DNA from: Ficedula albicollis
Taxonomy: Eukaryota; Chordata; Aves; Passeriformes; Muscicapidae
Assembly: GCF_000247815.1 (NCBI RefSeq)
Contig: NC_021673.1
Location: 51,902,138 to 51,966,137 of the forward strand
Length of the DNA stretch: 64,000 nucleotides
Reading direction: 5' to 3'
Shown here one piece after another: positions 50,345 through 64,000 of the stretch. A program made the position numbers and the translations under genes. The notes under the pieces were generated by a model. That model made no database searches, was not told the DNA's origin, and saw only the letters and a list, made by a program, of their open reading frames with translations. Within the stretch, counting starts at the first letter, position 1. Each line of letters begins with the position of its first letter.

Positions 50345-52800
50345 ACAGGGAAAAGCTCTTGAAAAGTAAGAGAATTAGAGTTCCATTTTATTTTGTTTTC
50401 CCGTGATTTTATTTTCAGCTGACCTTCCACCTTGCCTAAGCTTCCAGTTCCTCCAAGATATACAGATTCATTAGTGCAGAAGCAGATCATGCACTCCTAA
50501 ACAAAAGCTTCCTAAGTCTGTATTATCTTAAGTTCCTCACTATGCACAAACTGATCAGGAGTGGAAAATTTGCCCTACCACCAAGAAGCCTCTCACAGAG
50601 TGGCTGCACGAAGACCACACAGTGAAATTCTGTAAAGTTATTAATAACATAGCTATATAAATTTCCAGACTTTAACTGTGGGAACAGTAAATAACCTTGG
50701 GAACGAGCTTGTAGTTTTGGGTGGGTCTGCAGATAGGCTCCTGTAGATCACCCACTCATCTGCTCAGGAGAGGTTTGTGTTTCTTGCACGTATTCTGAAG
50801 CATTTTACAGGCCTTTAAGGATAAATATCCCACAGTCGGAGAATCTTTATTTCTCAACTGGCAAGATCCATATTGCCTTTGATAACTTGATCCTTGGCAT
50901 GTTATGCAAGCTTGCCAGGAGCTGAAACCATTCCTTTACTGGGCTTTTACTAATCATAAGTGCAAAACAATTGTGATGATCCATATTTTTGAAGATTTTC
51001 AAAGATATCTTTGAAGAATAATTCCATCTGAATACAGCAGGGGATACTGAAAGATGTACGTGAACAAAGTAAAGCTTTCACCTTTTGGCTGTTCTTGACC
51101 AAGCAGAGAAACATGAGATGAAGTAAAATAAAACAAGAAAAAGATCAGATTTTCTTTCAGGAGCAGTACGTATATTAGAGGAGGTTGACTAGCAACAGAA
51201 GTTTTCTGCGGCCTCAGATTATCTGATTTAATGCCTACAGAAAATCAAATATAATCAGATACTTTGGTTTTGAGAAATAGTACTTAGGCTGTTCTCTGTG
51301 CTTGCAGGAAAATGGTTGGAAATCCAGTAATTAACAAAATCCTAGGAATCTGCTTAAAGCTCAGATGATCTGTGGGAATTATTTTTCTGTTGTGAGCCTC
51401 ACACGGGATGTCTGTGGAAGCTGTGAGAGGAAACACTATCATTTGGTGTTCTAACATTCAAGACAAACTTTTTGTTTTCTTAAAAGTTTGATGAATCTTG
51501 GTTCTTTCTGAATCTGACAATTTTCTTGAGGAAGGAAAAAAAAAGTCACAATAGTAGTCACAAACATCTCACCTCTACTTACCTTAACTCAGTGAGGGGA
51601 AAAATAACATTAGCAAGATGGAATAAAAGAAGACCTTAAAATCCTGCTGTCAAACTTTTAAGAAAATTATGTCCTTTCAAACTCTCGTATAATTCAGTCC
51701 TATATTCAAGATGGCTTTGTACTCCTCTTTCATGTAGAAGAGTTATGAAAGGGAGAAAACAGTTTTTAAGATTATGACACTGCCAGGATAATCCAAATTA
51801 TTCTACATAAAAGGAACAGAATGGTGATTTTTCTTACGATGTCCTTGCCATATCTGTAGGCCATTAATTGGCAAAAAGAGAAAAAGATTTTGTGTGCAAG
51901 AGTTAATTTAATACTCTGAACATGCATGTCCACCACACCCAACAGGTGACCTCCTGGCCTTAGTGACAATATTGGCATTGGTTTCCATTCCAGTGGTCTG
52001 AAACCAGCTCCCTGAAGTCTCTTCCACACTTTCCTGCTGGACTGCTGCTGTATTTGCAGAGCAGTACTAGGAAAAATGACTACCAGCAAAGAAAGTGCAG
52101 TGGACTTCAAGAGTTGTGCAGGGGAACATACTTATAACAGGTTCTCCTGGATATTCCTACTGCTTACTATTATACTTCCACAATTAAAACATAAAACAAT
52201 AATATATTATTCCTATAATAAGTACCTGATAATAGATCTGTCAAGTTTCAGAAACACTGAGTAATTCCAATATTATTCACTTTCAATCTCTCCCAAGGAA
52301 ACATGTTTTTATGTTGAGCCTGTTGACAGCCATTGAGTAGACCAGGCAAATAATAATATACTAAATACACAATTATTTCTATGTGTATATGAAATGTATA
52401 TGCATGAAGGACTGAAAAAGACGCCAGTTTTAAAAGTTTAAAGAGGTGTTTTTCCCCCAAATCCCAACATATCTAATAAAGAATGTTTTCCATTCCTTCT
52501 TGAAATTTGTCTGCAGTACTTCCCCAACTTCCTATGAAGTGTTTTCAAGAGTTTTCATGAATTTACACCGGAACGTGAAAACAAATTACAAAATTTGTAG
52601 TAACTTCCTTGTTAATGTGATGCAATATAAGCTTTATAGTACAGCCTACAACAGCCTCCTAATTTTGTCTTATTTTTCCTAAAGAATCTCTGAGTTTCTG
52701 AAGTTGCACCAAAAATTCACTATTATTCATTACAGCAGTACTTTTCAATTCTGATACAAACATAAGTATTGGTATGCTTTTTCTTGGAATGATCTTCCAA
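50345..52800. other. Single-copy DNA, no gene recognised
   Basis: A 112-codon minus-strand frame at 51772-52110 has no recognisable domain or splice context. No repeat family was recognised. Confidence 0.5.
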
Positions 52801-52804
52801 CAGC

Positions 52805-53002
52805 TAATTACTAACATACAAACACATACAAAAACCCAAACCAAAAAAAAACCAAAAAAACCTGAAACAAACAAAAAAAACCCAACCAAACAAAAACCCC
52901 TGAAACCAAACAAAATCCCCACATCTTAATAAAAAAAACCCAAACAAATCCAAAGAACCAAGTAAAAAACCCCTAAAACAACCAAAACACAACAAACAAA
53001 CC
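52805..53002. repeat. A/C-only low-complexity tract
   Basis: About 200 bases consisting almost wholly of A and C on the plus strand (AAACC, CAAA, ACCC mixtures), with very few G or T. No fixed unit repeats. Shorter tracts of the same or complementary kind occur near 8788, 11285, 14375 and 17572. Confidence 0.85.
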
Positions 53003-54880
53003 TAGAATAATTTCATTAATAAACAGAACTATGACTAGAAATGAAGGCCACTATTTTCATGCAGAAACAGTGGAAAAACTGAGCACAGAGGAAGTCAATG
53101 AAGACAACAGGCTTATGGGAAAACTAATCTTCAATTATTTCAGTTTTCCACATGGAAAATACCCTTCATAGTAATACTATTGATCAAAAATAGAAAGGTA
53201 TGTCTAGGACTTGGCTTGAGGCTTTCAGGTAACAAGGATTCTTTGCAACCAGATGAAGGAACATCATTCAGCTATAGGCTGCCATGTTGATGGAGAGTGC
53301 GGAGGCTACAGCCCTTTGCAAAAAATTGTCCTGGGCAGTAAAGGGCAGCCAAAACCTGAACTAGGACAAAGCTCTGTTGCAGTTGGAAGCTGAGTCAGGA
53401 TACAAGTTAAAAATGGCAGAAAAGGAGGAGAAAGGAGCATCCCTTCTTTAGCTGATCACTTTGTTGACAATAAAATTGTTTTAGTATAAAGAATGTCATA
53501 TAAGTCTGTGCTAAGCCCAAATCTGCCTTTAGGCAACCCTGGACTCCTGAAATCTGCTCCATACATGGAAATGATAAAATGATAAGCTCGCAGTTTTAGC
53601 CCTTCCCTCCCTCTCTGATTCTTGAGCTGACAGGAGCATTTCCTAAACAGCCTCAATCAATACACTTACTTTCTCAGAACTAGCAAAATATTCGGGCTCT
53701 CTGGAGAAATTTGCTAAAGTTTTGTTGTGCCTCAGAAGAGCAGAGACCATTAACTTGGTTGAATCATACCAAATTACTTGCAAAACCCCTTTGATACAAG
53801 ACACTGCCCACGTGGGAAAACTTCAAAACCCATTTGAATTATGAATGGAGATGGATTCCAATACATGCCTGTGCAAAGAACAAAGCAAATTTTTTTTTTT
53901 TTGGCCAAATAAGAAATAACCTGCCATTCTGCTATTATTAAGATTTTATCTCATAATTTATTTTCAACTGACATAGAAATAAACACCCCCTGCTTGGCAC
54001 TTGCATATTGCTTTGTTCATAGGCCCGAAACAAACTCACATCAAGAGACCACCACTGTACTGCACAGCACATTTATTTTCCTTACTATGGTTTACAAGTC
54101 TATTTGGTGCATTTATCATATAAAATAAGTCTTTTGCAAAGACACACCAACAGATTTATTAGAAATCTTTTATGGGGCTTTACTCCAGCCCCATCAAAAG
54201 TCTGGTATTTACTGGTGCTTAGTGACATTTTACCTTGTTTATGTAGAATGCTCAGGACTAAATAAGGAATAAAACTTGTCCTTTTTCAACTTGCTCCATG
54301 CTTAAGGATTGTTTTGGGGAAAGGAGAGCGGAGCCTGGTTGAAGCAACTGGTCTGCTACCATGCTATCACCATTCTCTGTCCTTTCACATCGAGAGAAAG
54401 GAGCCAGTTACAGGTAGGAGACTTTCAACTTGTGTTTGTGGTAGTCCCAGTGATAAGAAACAGAAAAGGTAAAGCTTCTAAGTTTCCTAAGGATGTGCAT
54501 TATTCACTGGGGAGAAAAACAGGCAGAACTACAAATGAGATTCATCAGAACTGCTGAAATTCTACCACAACCAGATGTTTCAATTTATACTTGAAATCCT
54601 CAGCCATGAATAAGTAAGGCCTCATTTTAATCCTACTTGTTCTTTGTCATTATCTGTCATTCTCATCTAGAATCAGAAGATATAAATGGACACAAAAAAC
54701 CCCTTGCAGAATTCATGAATTTGGACTGCCTCATCAAGAAATAAATTTAAAAGAAGAAGAAACATGTGCATTAGCAAACCTTCTGATATATAACTTTGTG
54801 CTTCACCATTAGCTACCAAGGCAAACTGATCTAAACTGTGCTAAGGTATTTTCATGGAAATTTATTACGAGGAAGGTGTA
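53003..54880. other. Single-copy DNA, no gene recognised
   Basis: No coding sequence or repeat family was recognised. A poly-T tract lies near 53890-53902. Confidence 0.55.
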
Positions 54881-55137
54881 CTACCTTAGGTGACAGCTTC
54901 TCAAGTATTTTTTATGTGCTGCTGTAAAACAATTCCATAATTATCTGCTACCTTAGGTGACAGCTTCTCAGGTATTTTTTATGTGCCGCTGTAAAACAAT
55001 TCCATAATCATCTAGTACATCAGATAAGTTTACGTGACAAAACTACCTTAGGTGACAGCTTCTCAAGTATTTTTTATGTGCTGCTGTAAAACAATTCCAT
55101 AATTATCTAGTACATCAGATAAGTTTACGTGACAAAA
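54881..55137. repeat. Triplicated segment, 67- and 95-bp units
   Basis: Copy 1 is 54881-54947 (67 bp). Copy 2 (54948-55042) and copy 3 (55043-55137) are 95 bp each and share an extra tail that copy 1 lacks. Copies 1 and 3 agree at positions where copy 2 differs (CAAGTATT against CAGGTATT, GTGCTGC against GTGCCGC). Confidence 0.94.
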
Positions 55138-56474
55138 AAAAAAAAATCTTTCAGTTACTTGAGCAAAAACAGTCAGTTTTCTAATTGCTTTGAGCATTCC
55201 ACCTCACCAAAGTCTCCAGGTAAACATGCCAGTGATATTCAATGTTTTCTTTTTAATCCATTTTCCCTGCACCTGAATTCTCAAAATATTTACAGTGAAA
55301 GTTAGTCTGTATGAAACCCCAACCTTAGTGAGCAAATTAAGCATCCCTAGGTATATACATTCATCAATATTATTACTTTAAACAGAATAATGAGCTTATT
55401 AGGTCATAGGAAAAAAGGAAAGATGATGTAAATGACTGAAACCTGACTGACAAAGGATTAACCTCAACTTAATCATGTCTTGAGCTGTGTACAGTTAATA
55501 TACATCTCTACTGTATTTTACCCTTTGGTAATCCAATGATTAACTTCATGATTCTCTTAATTAAGTTCCCTTCATTTGGATGAGCACTGAATAGTATTTA
55601 TTTTCGCTACAGCAACAGATGATAAAAAATGTTTTTTGCACTTTACAGCACCTAGAAGGCTTAAAACCACTGCCCTGCCTGCCTTCCTCTCCAGCTCCCC
55701 CAGTATTTAACATGGTGGGCATGATAGTTGCTTCCAGTAACACCAGAATGCAAAACTTTTATTATCAAAATGGACAACTGGCTCATAAAATACTAATCAA
55801 GCCTAAAAATGGACACGTAAGATACAAAGTTCCAGGGAACCAGCCATAAACAGAGAAATGAAGGCACATTAAATCTGGCATTGTCAGTGTAAATGCATCA
55901 AGAGTTTATAGAAGATCTATGAAAGATTTGGAGAACAAGACCTGTGAAGGATTTGAAGACATTGGTTTACTGGATTTCTTTAAATAAAGGTTGGCATAAA
56001 GAAGTGATATAATATTCTGTCTAAATGACAGAAGGCTTTGGGCTGTTATCAGTATATGTGCACTGCACAAGGTGTGTTGGTTATTGCCTGAGCTCAAGTT
56101 TAAACCTCCAAATATTTCCAAAAGATCATGCCTGTGCTCAAAAGTAGGTTTTCATGTGACAGCTGATTTATGCTACTGACGTAGAGGTCAGCATAGTCTC
56201 TCTCATTACTCTTGAGGAGAATGGGAATTTCACACCCATAGAAACAGAATGATAATTTCTATCTGTGTTGAAATCCAGTCAGGCACTGCATAGCTATTAA
56301 GCTGGATTACCAAGTAGCATTTCTGACAGAAATTGCAGAAAAACTGACATTAAGGTTACAGATCATATGTTCTAGCAAAAACAGTTAAGAAGCAAAGATA
56401 TTTAGAAGAAATTGCTTCAAAGAGCTGTTAATTAACACCATAATTCCTTCAGTGAAGCCACAAAACTGGAAAAA
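55138..56474. other. Single-copy DNA, no gene recognised
   Basis: A 76-codon plus-strand frame at 55619-55849 and overlapping minus-strand frames have no recognisable family. No repeat was seen. Confidence 0.5.
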
Positions 56475-56624
56475 AACTGTCAATGTAAAAGACCGACAAA
56501 AAAGCATGGTTTAAGATGGGAATTTCTGTTTGCTTATCTGCTCATTTATCAACTGTCAGTGTAAAAGACCGACAAAAAAGCATGGTTTCAGGGAATTTCT
56601 GTTTGCTTATCTGCTCATTTATTA
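56475..56624. repeat. Tandem duplication, 76/73-bp unit, two copies
   Basis: Copy 1 (56475-56550) and copy 2 (56551-56624) differ by one base and a three-base deletion with adjacent changes. The end touches the start of the next duplication. Confidence 0.93.
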
Positions 56625-56743
56625 TAGAAAGAAAATTGCTTAGAAGAACAGGTAAGTTTTTTGTTCTGTGTTTCTATAGCAGTTTTAGAAGGAAAATTGC
56701 TTAGAAGAACAGGTAAGTTTTTTGTTCTGTGTTTCTATAGCAG
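56625..56743. repeat. Tandem duplication, 61-bp unit, two copies, abutting the previous one
   Basis: Copy 1 (56625-56685) and copy 2 (56686-56743) differ at one A/G position. With 56475-56624 it makes a second X-X-Y-Y locus with no bases between the two duplications. Confidence 0.94.
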
Positions 56744-59700
56744 GCAGCACTGTAACTGTTGCTTCTGCTTTTATTATAATACTATTCATATTAGTGGATG
56801 AAGGTGAATGTACTCACATTCCAAATAAGTAACAATGAACAATTTTTGACATGAGGCAAATCAGCTTCCCCATTTCCATCAAGTTAGATTGGCAATTTAT
56901 ATGTTCTGCACTTTGAGCTAATCTACATTTTCCACTGAAAGTGGAAAAAAAGGGAACATTTTCTATTTCCACAAAAATTTTTAGTCCAAAGATGCTGTCA
57001 TAGGAAAGCCTTAAAAACAATCAAATGGAAAGTTTCTAAAGAGATGAGTTAAGAGAAGTAACATATTTCAAAGCTAAAATTTTCTCCCTGTTTGCATCTA
57101 TCTCCATAGAAAGACTAGCTTATGTATCATGACATCCCACATGCTTTGGTTTCTTCCACTCCTTTCCCAAGCTTTCCAGTCATTTTGATGGTGAAGGAAG
57201 AACACTTGGAAACCACATTCAAAATATCTGTACTTAGTGCCAGGTAACTTTTGTATTTCTGCTGATGCTCCTAGTCAAGCATTTGACCACAAGACTGGTA
57301 CAACATGGAGCCCTGGGTAAAGTAGGAGAGAACTTGCATGTTAATTAGGTTCTCAAACCTAGTGAATAGGAAAAACCTATACTTCGAAAAGTAATCCATG
57401 TTACTCTACTATGCATTTCAGTCAGTGGGCTGCAACTTTCACATGTTAGACAAACTGTTAGTCCATGTGGAAGGGACTTTATTCCCCAACTCAGAGGGAC
57501 TGCTGGTTAACTGCATCATTTCTGCTCACATCATATAATCCCATCATCATTTGTGACTCTTCTCTCTATACCCTCTTTTACTGACTGCATATGAGAAAAA
57601 AGCAATTTGCAGATGCTAAAAGCCCTTTTCTCTAAGGTACATAACCTCAAATTACTTAGACATCTACAAAAAGAAATGATAGGATGACTAATATTAAACA
57701 GTTTAACCCACTTAAGTAAAAAAACTCAAATGTGAGCACAAATCTACTCTGTCATTGTAGAAAAATGTAAATGTAGGATTAGCTATTAATGCTGCTTGCT
57801 AAAGTTATAGCAATTACGAAATGTATTTTGACAGATAAGTGAAGAATAAAAATTGTTCTGTAGATTCACTGAGCTATCATTTCATAAACCAGGACTGAAC
57901 TGACCTGAGATCTTAAAAGGGGACTTCATTAATGGCAAACATCATATGGACCAGCAGAAAATGTTTTGACTGCCAAATAAATAGATGTTTCCCTATCATT
58001 AGCCCCCAAATGTAATACTGATATTTTGTGCAAACAGTCTGAGAGATGATTCTGAAATAATAACACTTGATTAGTACTAAAACACAGGTTTATGTGTAAA
58101 GTGATCAGTTTGATAAGGTTTGCCTTCTTTACATGCTATACTTGGAAGCTTTTAAAAAATCCAAAAACATTCTGTTCAGCATTTACACATCTCAGTTAGG
58201 CTCCAAGCTGGACTTAAGTGCTAGTGAACAGCTCAGGGTTATATGATAAACAATTTCCTGCTGAGTCAAGAAGTCAAGATCAAGTAAAGCAACAAACATG
58301 TCTATAATTGGTGGTAGTAAATCTGGGAACTACTGTCATCTGACTTCAGTTGTCTCACTGCAAACCAAATAAGTAGAAATGTCAGTGACTCTCAAAGACC
58401 ACTTTGATTCTTCTTTATCAGAAAGACGTCTCAAATCGACTGAAGGTTTTAATCTTCTCTGATTTTTTTGGTAATTGTTTTTACATGCATAACATGGACT
58501 TTCTATTGTCACTTGGTGACAAGTTTTGGTGGAAGTTATTTGAAGACTCCTGAAGTTTTCTCAAATAAGTGAGACTAATTTGTGGCATCTTTTTTAACCC
58601 AACTTAATAATCTAGTCATTGGTATGACCTTTCCAGAATATTAATTTTGGCACAAACATTGTCCATGTTGGTTCTGAGGTTTGTCCAACATGAATGAGTG
58701 CAGAAGTAACAACACAGGGCATAAAACATGCCAAAGCAATAAACCCCATGGGGATGTATTGGACATGGAACAAAAATCTTTCTCTCTACTGAAAGAAAAA
58801 TCTTCCTTTTTAAAAGATTAAATGTCAGACTCTCTCTTTAATAACCTGTCCCGTACTGGATGCTCTGTCTTGCTTTCAGGTTCAAAACATCTCTCATAAA
58901 CCAAATTCAGTCAGTGAAAGTTAGTAAAATTATGTTATGATATAGTCTGCCCCTTTAGTTGCTGATTTGCAACATGCATACATCTAGCTCAGAAAAAGCC
59001 TTGGAAAAAAATCATTATTTCAATAAGAAAATATCTTGTCCTTGTAAGCGGTCAATACCAATATAAGATTTCTAAATGATAAATCCCACCAGCAGCTTTG
59101 TATTGCATCAGTGCATCCCTCAAGCAAGAGCAATAGAACAGCTACTTGAAGACCCATCCTGTAACTAAAAGGTAATGGTTATCCAGCATTAAAATCCTGA
59201 GTTCAGGTCAGTTCCTGTACAAGCCATCATAAGTAGAATTTTCCAGTCATCTTTCTTGACTCTTGCTTCTGTTTATGCTCTTGTGATACTTAGGAATATT
59301 AAAGTTTCTCATTAATATTAGACTTTTAACCCAACATCATTCTACACTGTTAATTAAACTTCTTGCCCTTCAGGCCAAAAATAGGTCTTTTCCAATTACT
59401 ATTAGCAAATCACGTAGTCTTTTCTCAGATCAAAGGGTTATTTTGAAAGCTTCATGTGGTTTCTGTGAATATAACATTAGAAATTTCTCCTTAATGCTCC
59501 CCAATTTCTTCCCAAAGGCTATCACATGTCTGCTGTAGTTTGAATAAGCTTTCCCTGTTGAATAAGGGTTGTTAGCATTTCAATGACCTAATCTCAACCA
59601 ACTTTCTGTTTCTCTAACTGAACGGCTGCTTTAGCTAATTTCTTTCAGAATAGATCTTGAATCTTCTGTAGTTCTTTCAATTTATGTAGGACAATCAAGA

Positions 59701-62417
59701 CTAAAATTATTACATAAGGGTCACAGTGCTTAGCTAAATAAGATAGAAATTAGAAATTAGATTTCATCTAATGCAACAAACAAAAGGCTCAGCTAAGAAA
59801 TGTAACCCAAATCTGGATTGAAATAAATCTTTCTTTTCATAAACTTTGTGTCTAATCCAATTACGCAGTACAAATTTCTGTAGGCTTATCATTCAACAGC
59901 AACTACCTTCAAATTAGGAAGTTAACACAGGAAAATTTCATTACAAAATTTAAAAGTTGGAAATTAAGACTGTTTCAGGTAATATACAATCTGTAAAATT
60001 TAAAAGAGATGCTTTCAAGAATAATATAACCAATGTTTTACATTCAGTTTCCAGTAAAGGAACAGTAAGCTCTAAAACTGGGAGATCCAAACAGAGAATT
60101 AATCAGGACAGTACAGGACTTTAAATGAATACCACAACAATAACTCAGATGTATATAAAAATCCAACACTTCTTTATTCAAAATTCTATTTATCTTCTGC
60201 AAGGTCTCCTTTAGGTCTACAGGTCTTTTTCCTCTTTTTCCTTCTATTTGCTAATGTAACACCATAAGAATCCCAAGAGATACTATATCTGAAGTCACAG
60301 CAGGTTTATTTTTTTAGTCACAGTCTGCTGACAAAGTTTGACTTAACTCCAATATTGATTTAACACCAGTAATAGCCATATGCAGAGCATAGTACATATA
60401 GTAAGCATCACTGTCCTCCCTGGTCCCTCCCATAGCATCAGTGAAGACTCATTTTATGAAGATTACAGTGTAAATCTCTGGAAGTTATTTTTCAGGCCAA
60501 TTATTTGGCTGGTAAAATGGGACTTCTGAGCAGGATTGTTTGGTATATTCTGGCAGTGATGTCTCAGTTCATTTATTCTATAAAGGGTCTATCTAAAGGA
60601 CAACAAGATAATTCTGCCAAATAACTCCCCCACACTACATCTTTCCCAGATTAAGATGACTAAAAGGCAGTATTTCCATAAACTAGTGTTAGAAAGCACA
60701 GAGTGAAAGTGCTTTTACATTATTAGCACCTTAACAGTTGGTAAAAACCAGACATGAAAGGCTTGCTTCTGAGGTAAGGGGAAGAAACAGGCTACAGGTA
60801 TTTAAGTATTTTTCCAGTACTTAGTAGTTATGCTCCCTCTAATTTGGTTAACAGAAATGGACTTAAATTTAGCAGCCTTGTGGAGATACTTCATAAGGAT
60901 AATGCCAATAGTGGCATTTAGTAGTGTACAGATTGATTTCCTACAATGACTCCAGAGATCAGATAACTTCAGAGAGACAAGAGTAAAATGAGAGGCAATG
61001 CGACATGCACATTTCATTATCAGTGATAAAACATGAACTCTGACTCTTGGGATCATGATTTTGTTATCATTGTACTCACATCACTTTGTTTTCCTAAAGA
61101 CTTGCATTTCAATATATCAAAAATAATTTCATTTTTAGCTGAGTTGCCTCCAGTCAAATACTGTGAACTGGTCAGCTCTACTCCCATATTACTTTCCTAC
61201 AGCTTCAGTTATTGTTGCTATTTCTGCTGCTAGGGGCTTAGTTTGTGGCTCTATAAGTCATCCCATCCTCAGCAAATGAAACAGTCCTAATGTAAGACTA
61301 TATTTTCTCATAATTTTAAGAGGTGTTAGGTAATACAGTAGCACAGAGACATCATCTTCTGCAGGTTAGGGTCCTCTGAAACAAACAGTTCAAACTGCAG
61401 TCCGCACTGTTCACTATTGCGAGTGATCGATGTACAAGATTATTATTGCATCACAAAAAACTCAGCGGTACGTAAGCCAAGAATGATGGTTCACAGATAT
61501 GGCAGTATTTACAATGACTACATGAGACAAAATCGTATCAGGTCTCAGGATCCTGTCACCTTAAGATGTGTAAGATAGACACAGGATTCGTCATTAGAGA
61601 GGAAAAAACAAGGCAATCAGATTTATATGCTCAGCTAAAAAACACCCAGTTTGGCTTTGCTTAAGACTTTTTCAAACCTGTAGCACATTGAGAAAGTTCA
61701 CTGAATTTTCCTTACCCTTAAAAGCATGTATATGAGATAGGAAGCATACCAACCATTTTGAGCAGGTGCACTGGTGCTGCCATGATTTGATGAGAGGATG
61801 GCTGACAAGCGAATATGATAGGAAAATATCAGACATGTCCTGATATGGGAAAACAGGCAGCTGTTACTCCAAAGCTTTTCGACCACGTAAGTGCAGAAGG
61901 TGAGCCAGATCTAACACAGCCTGCACACTAGGGACCAGGGGAAAACTGGCTGTGATTGCTAGATGGAGACAGGGGAAGCCAAAGGCAACAGCATACAATG
62001 AAGAGTGAAAGAAGGAGAGATTGATATGAAGAGCAGATGAGAAAAAAACAAATGACACCTCTTTCCCACTTTCACAAGAATTTATATTTATAGCTAGGTG
62101 AAAAGGATGTGAAGATTGCCAGGTCTTGCACTAAAAAGTCCTGAAAGTTGCACTCCCCTTGTAACTCACTTTCTGCACTAGGCCTTCCTGTATAACCTGC
62201 AGTGAGTATGACAATATCATTTTTTCTGCCATACATTTGTTGCACACTAGTCACTTAATGGCTTCCTGAGTGCTAACACCCAGACTCATTTCTTGAATCG
62301 GTCAAAAGATGCATAGTAAGCAATGCAAAAAATTGCTGGAAGAAGGTAATGTCGTGATAAAGGAGGATAAGTGCCACTCTGGAGACTATAGACTGCTTCT
62401 ACATGTAAAGCTGAGCT
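56744..62417. other. AT-rich single-copy DNA, no gene recognised
   Basis: A 5.7-kb stretch with no recognised repeat, no tandem duplication and no coding frame of note. It contrasts with the dense duplications at 44.8-56.7 kb. Confidence 0.5.
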
Positions 62418-62455
62418 TCAGAACAAAGCTGAAGTTCAGAACAAAGCTGAAGTTC
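62418..62455. repeat. Short tandem repeat, 18-bp unit, about two copies
   Basis: The unit TTCAGAACAAAGCTGAAG is repeated head to tail with a partial third copy. The unit has an internal dyad (CTTCAG/CTGAAG) and the length is a multiple of three, giving a repeated FRTKLK peptide in a frame that is probably not coding. Confidence 0.85.
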
Positions 62456-62689
62456 ATACTTGCATTCAAATATACTTATTTGCATTTGTCTTGGAGTTCA
62501 CATCTCACAACTAAATTCTTACACAGGTTACCAAGAAAGTCTAATATGAAGATGTTTTTCTTTTAATGAAAGAGAAAAGTAAGCACCACTTCTTGCAAAA
62601 AACCCTTAAAAATATTACCAATAAAACTTAAAATATTACCTGAGGAGACCCTAAAAGGCATTCCCTAGCTAGGGAGAACAAGAGGCTTC

Positions 62690-62960
62690 TCTCATAGCAC
62701 ATGCCAACATACCCCTGTTCTGTTCCCTGGGTCAGTCCCGTGCCTCCTTCCCTGTCCCTCCGTCTTTCAGTCACTCCCACCACGTTTCCCCATTGACTCC
62801 CATGCCCTAACTGCCCCCATGTCCCCTAGTAATTGGTCTCTCATGCTCCCCCCTGCCCAGAACTCCCATGTACTTGAACCTGGACCCTCATCACAAGGTT
62901 TGCCTTTGCCTCTGACACTGGACTGTCCACACGCGTGACACACTCAGGTTTTTAAACAGA
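62690..62960. other. C-rich, G-poor island of unknown origin
   Basis: The plus strand turns sharply C-rich, with repeated CCCATG, TCCCTG and CCCCC words, against the AT-rich surroundings. It has few CpG and no open frame, so it is not a CpG-island promoter. It may be a diverged LTR or satellite fragment, but no family was recognised. Confidence 0.4.
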
Positions 62961-63318
62961 CCAAAATATTTTCATGCTTAGTCGTGCTCCATACTGCACC
63001 CTGTTCAGCATAACAATGCCATCATTTGAAAAAAAGAAAATAAAATTTATAGCAAGAAAGAATGAGCCTTTCAAGTATTTCATGGAACCACTTATGTATT
63101 GTTATTTTCCTGCTTTACTCTTTAAATGCTTCAAGGTATAAGGCTCATTCTGATTAGATACTGCATAACTTAGGCCCTACAACCACATTTTGGAGCAACT
63201 AAGGGCTGGCAGCTTTATGAAGTAGGAATATTCAGTAAATGTCCCCACAAAACTGAAAATTTCAATTTTCCTATTTGAAAGTATTTAATTACATTTTAAT
63301 ACTGGAAGGCAGGAGATA
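62961..63318. other. AT-rich single-copy DNA, no gene recognised
   Basis: Ordinary AT-rich DNA leads up to the poly-G run. The last bases before it are AGGAGATA. Confidence 0.55.

Positions 63319-64000
<682 letters not shown>

Noticed and set aside
54881..55137. CRISPR-like spaced repeats
   Set aside because: Repeat units are long, directly adjacent and without unique spacers, and the genome is a vertebrate one.

Overview
This window looks like a gene-poor, AT-rich stretch of a vertebrate nuclear genome, most likely a bird and perhaps a passerine. The evidence is CR1 LINE 3' ends in bird-type form (18.9-19.6, 31.3-31.6 and 45.9 kb), an older CR1/L3-type LINE remnant (0.7-1.7 kb), two MIR-like SINE remnants (15.3 and 40.1 kb) and a probable solo LTR ending near 27.08 kb. 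CpG is scarce, poly-A/T and A/C tracts are common, and no open frame resembles a known protein. Open frames are short and scattered. The longest come from low-complexity DNA or from local duplications. No complete protein-coding gene, rRNA, tRNA or CRISPR array was found, so genes do not 'work together' here in the bacterial sense.

Layout. 0-18.9 kb: single-copy AT-rich DNA with an ancient LINE, one MIR-like SINE, simple repeats, an 18-bp perfect hairpin at 8.2 kb and six short tandem duplications. 18.9-21.5 kb: a CR1 3' end on the minus strand, part of which, with about 0.7 kb of flank, is duplicated and part-triplicated with very few differences. 21.5-31 kb: single-copy DNA with three short exon-like segments on the plus strand (22.86, 24.17 and 28.03 kb) and an LTR. 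31-45 kb: two CR1 ends, a possible enhancer-like stretch at 36.1-36.4 kb, and a T19-G168-T23 homopolymer block at 39.0 kb. 45-57 kb: the densest set of tandem duplications, including a nested A-B-B-A-B array. 57-62.7 kb: plain single-copy DNA. The last 1.3 kb holds a C-rich island and an uninterrupted G run of at least 682 bases that reaches the window edge.

The strongest unexplained pattern is the set of 17 local tandem-duplication loci scattered through the window. Most have only two copies that differ at one to three positions, and ten have units of 61-70 bp. Three pairs of unrelated duplications abut each other to within about 2 bp. This could be a real mutational process with a preferred length, or a systematic assembly artefact. 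Reads and related species would separate the two. Boundaries of old repeats are approximate because they were judged by eye against remembered consensus patterns.
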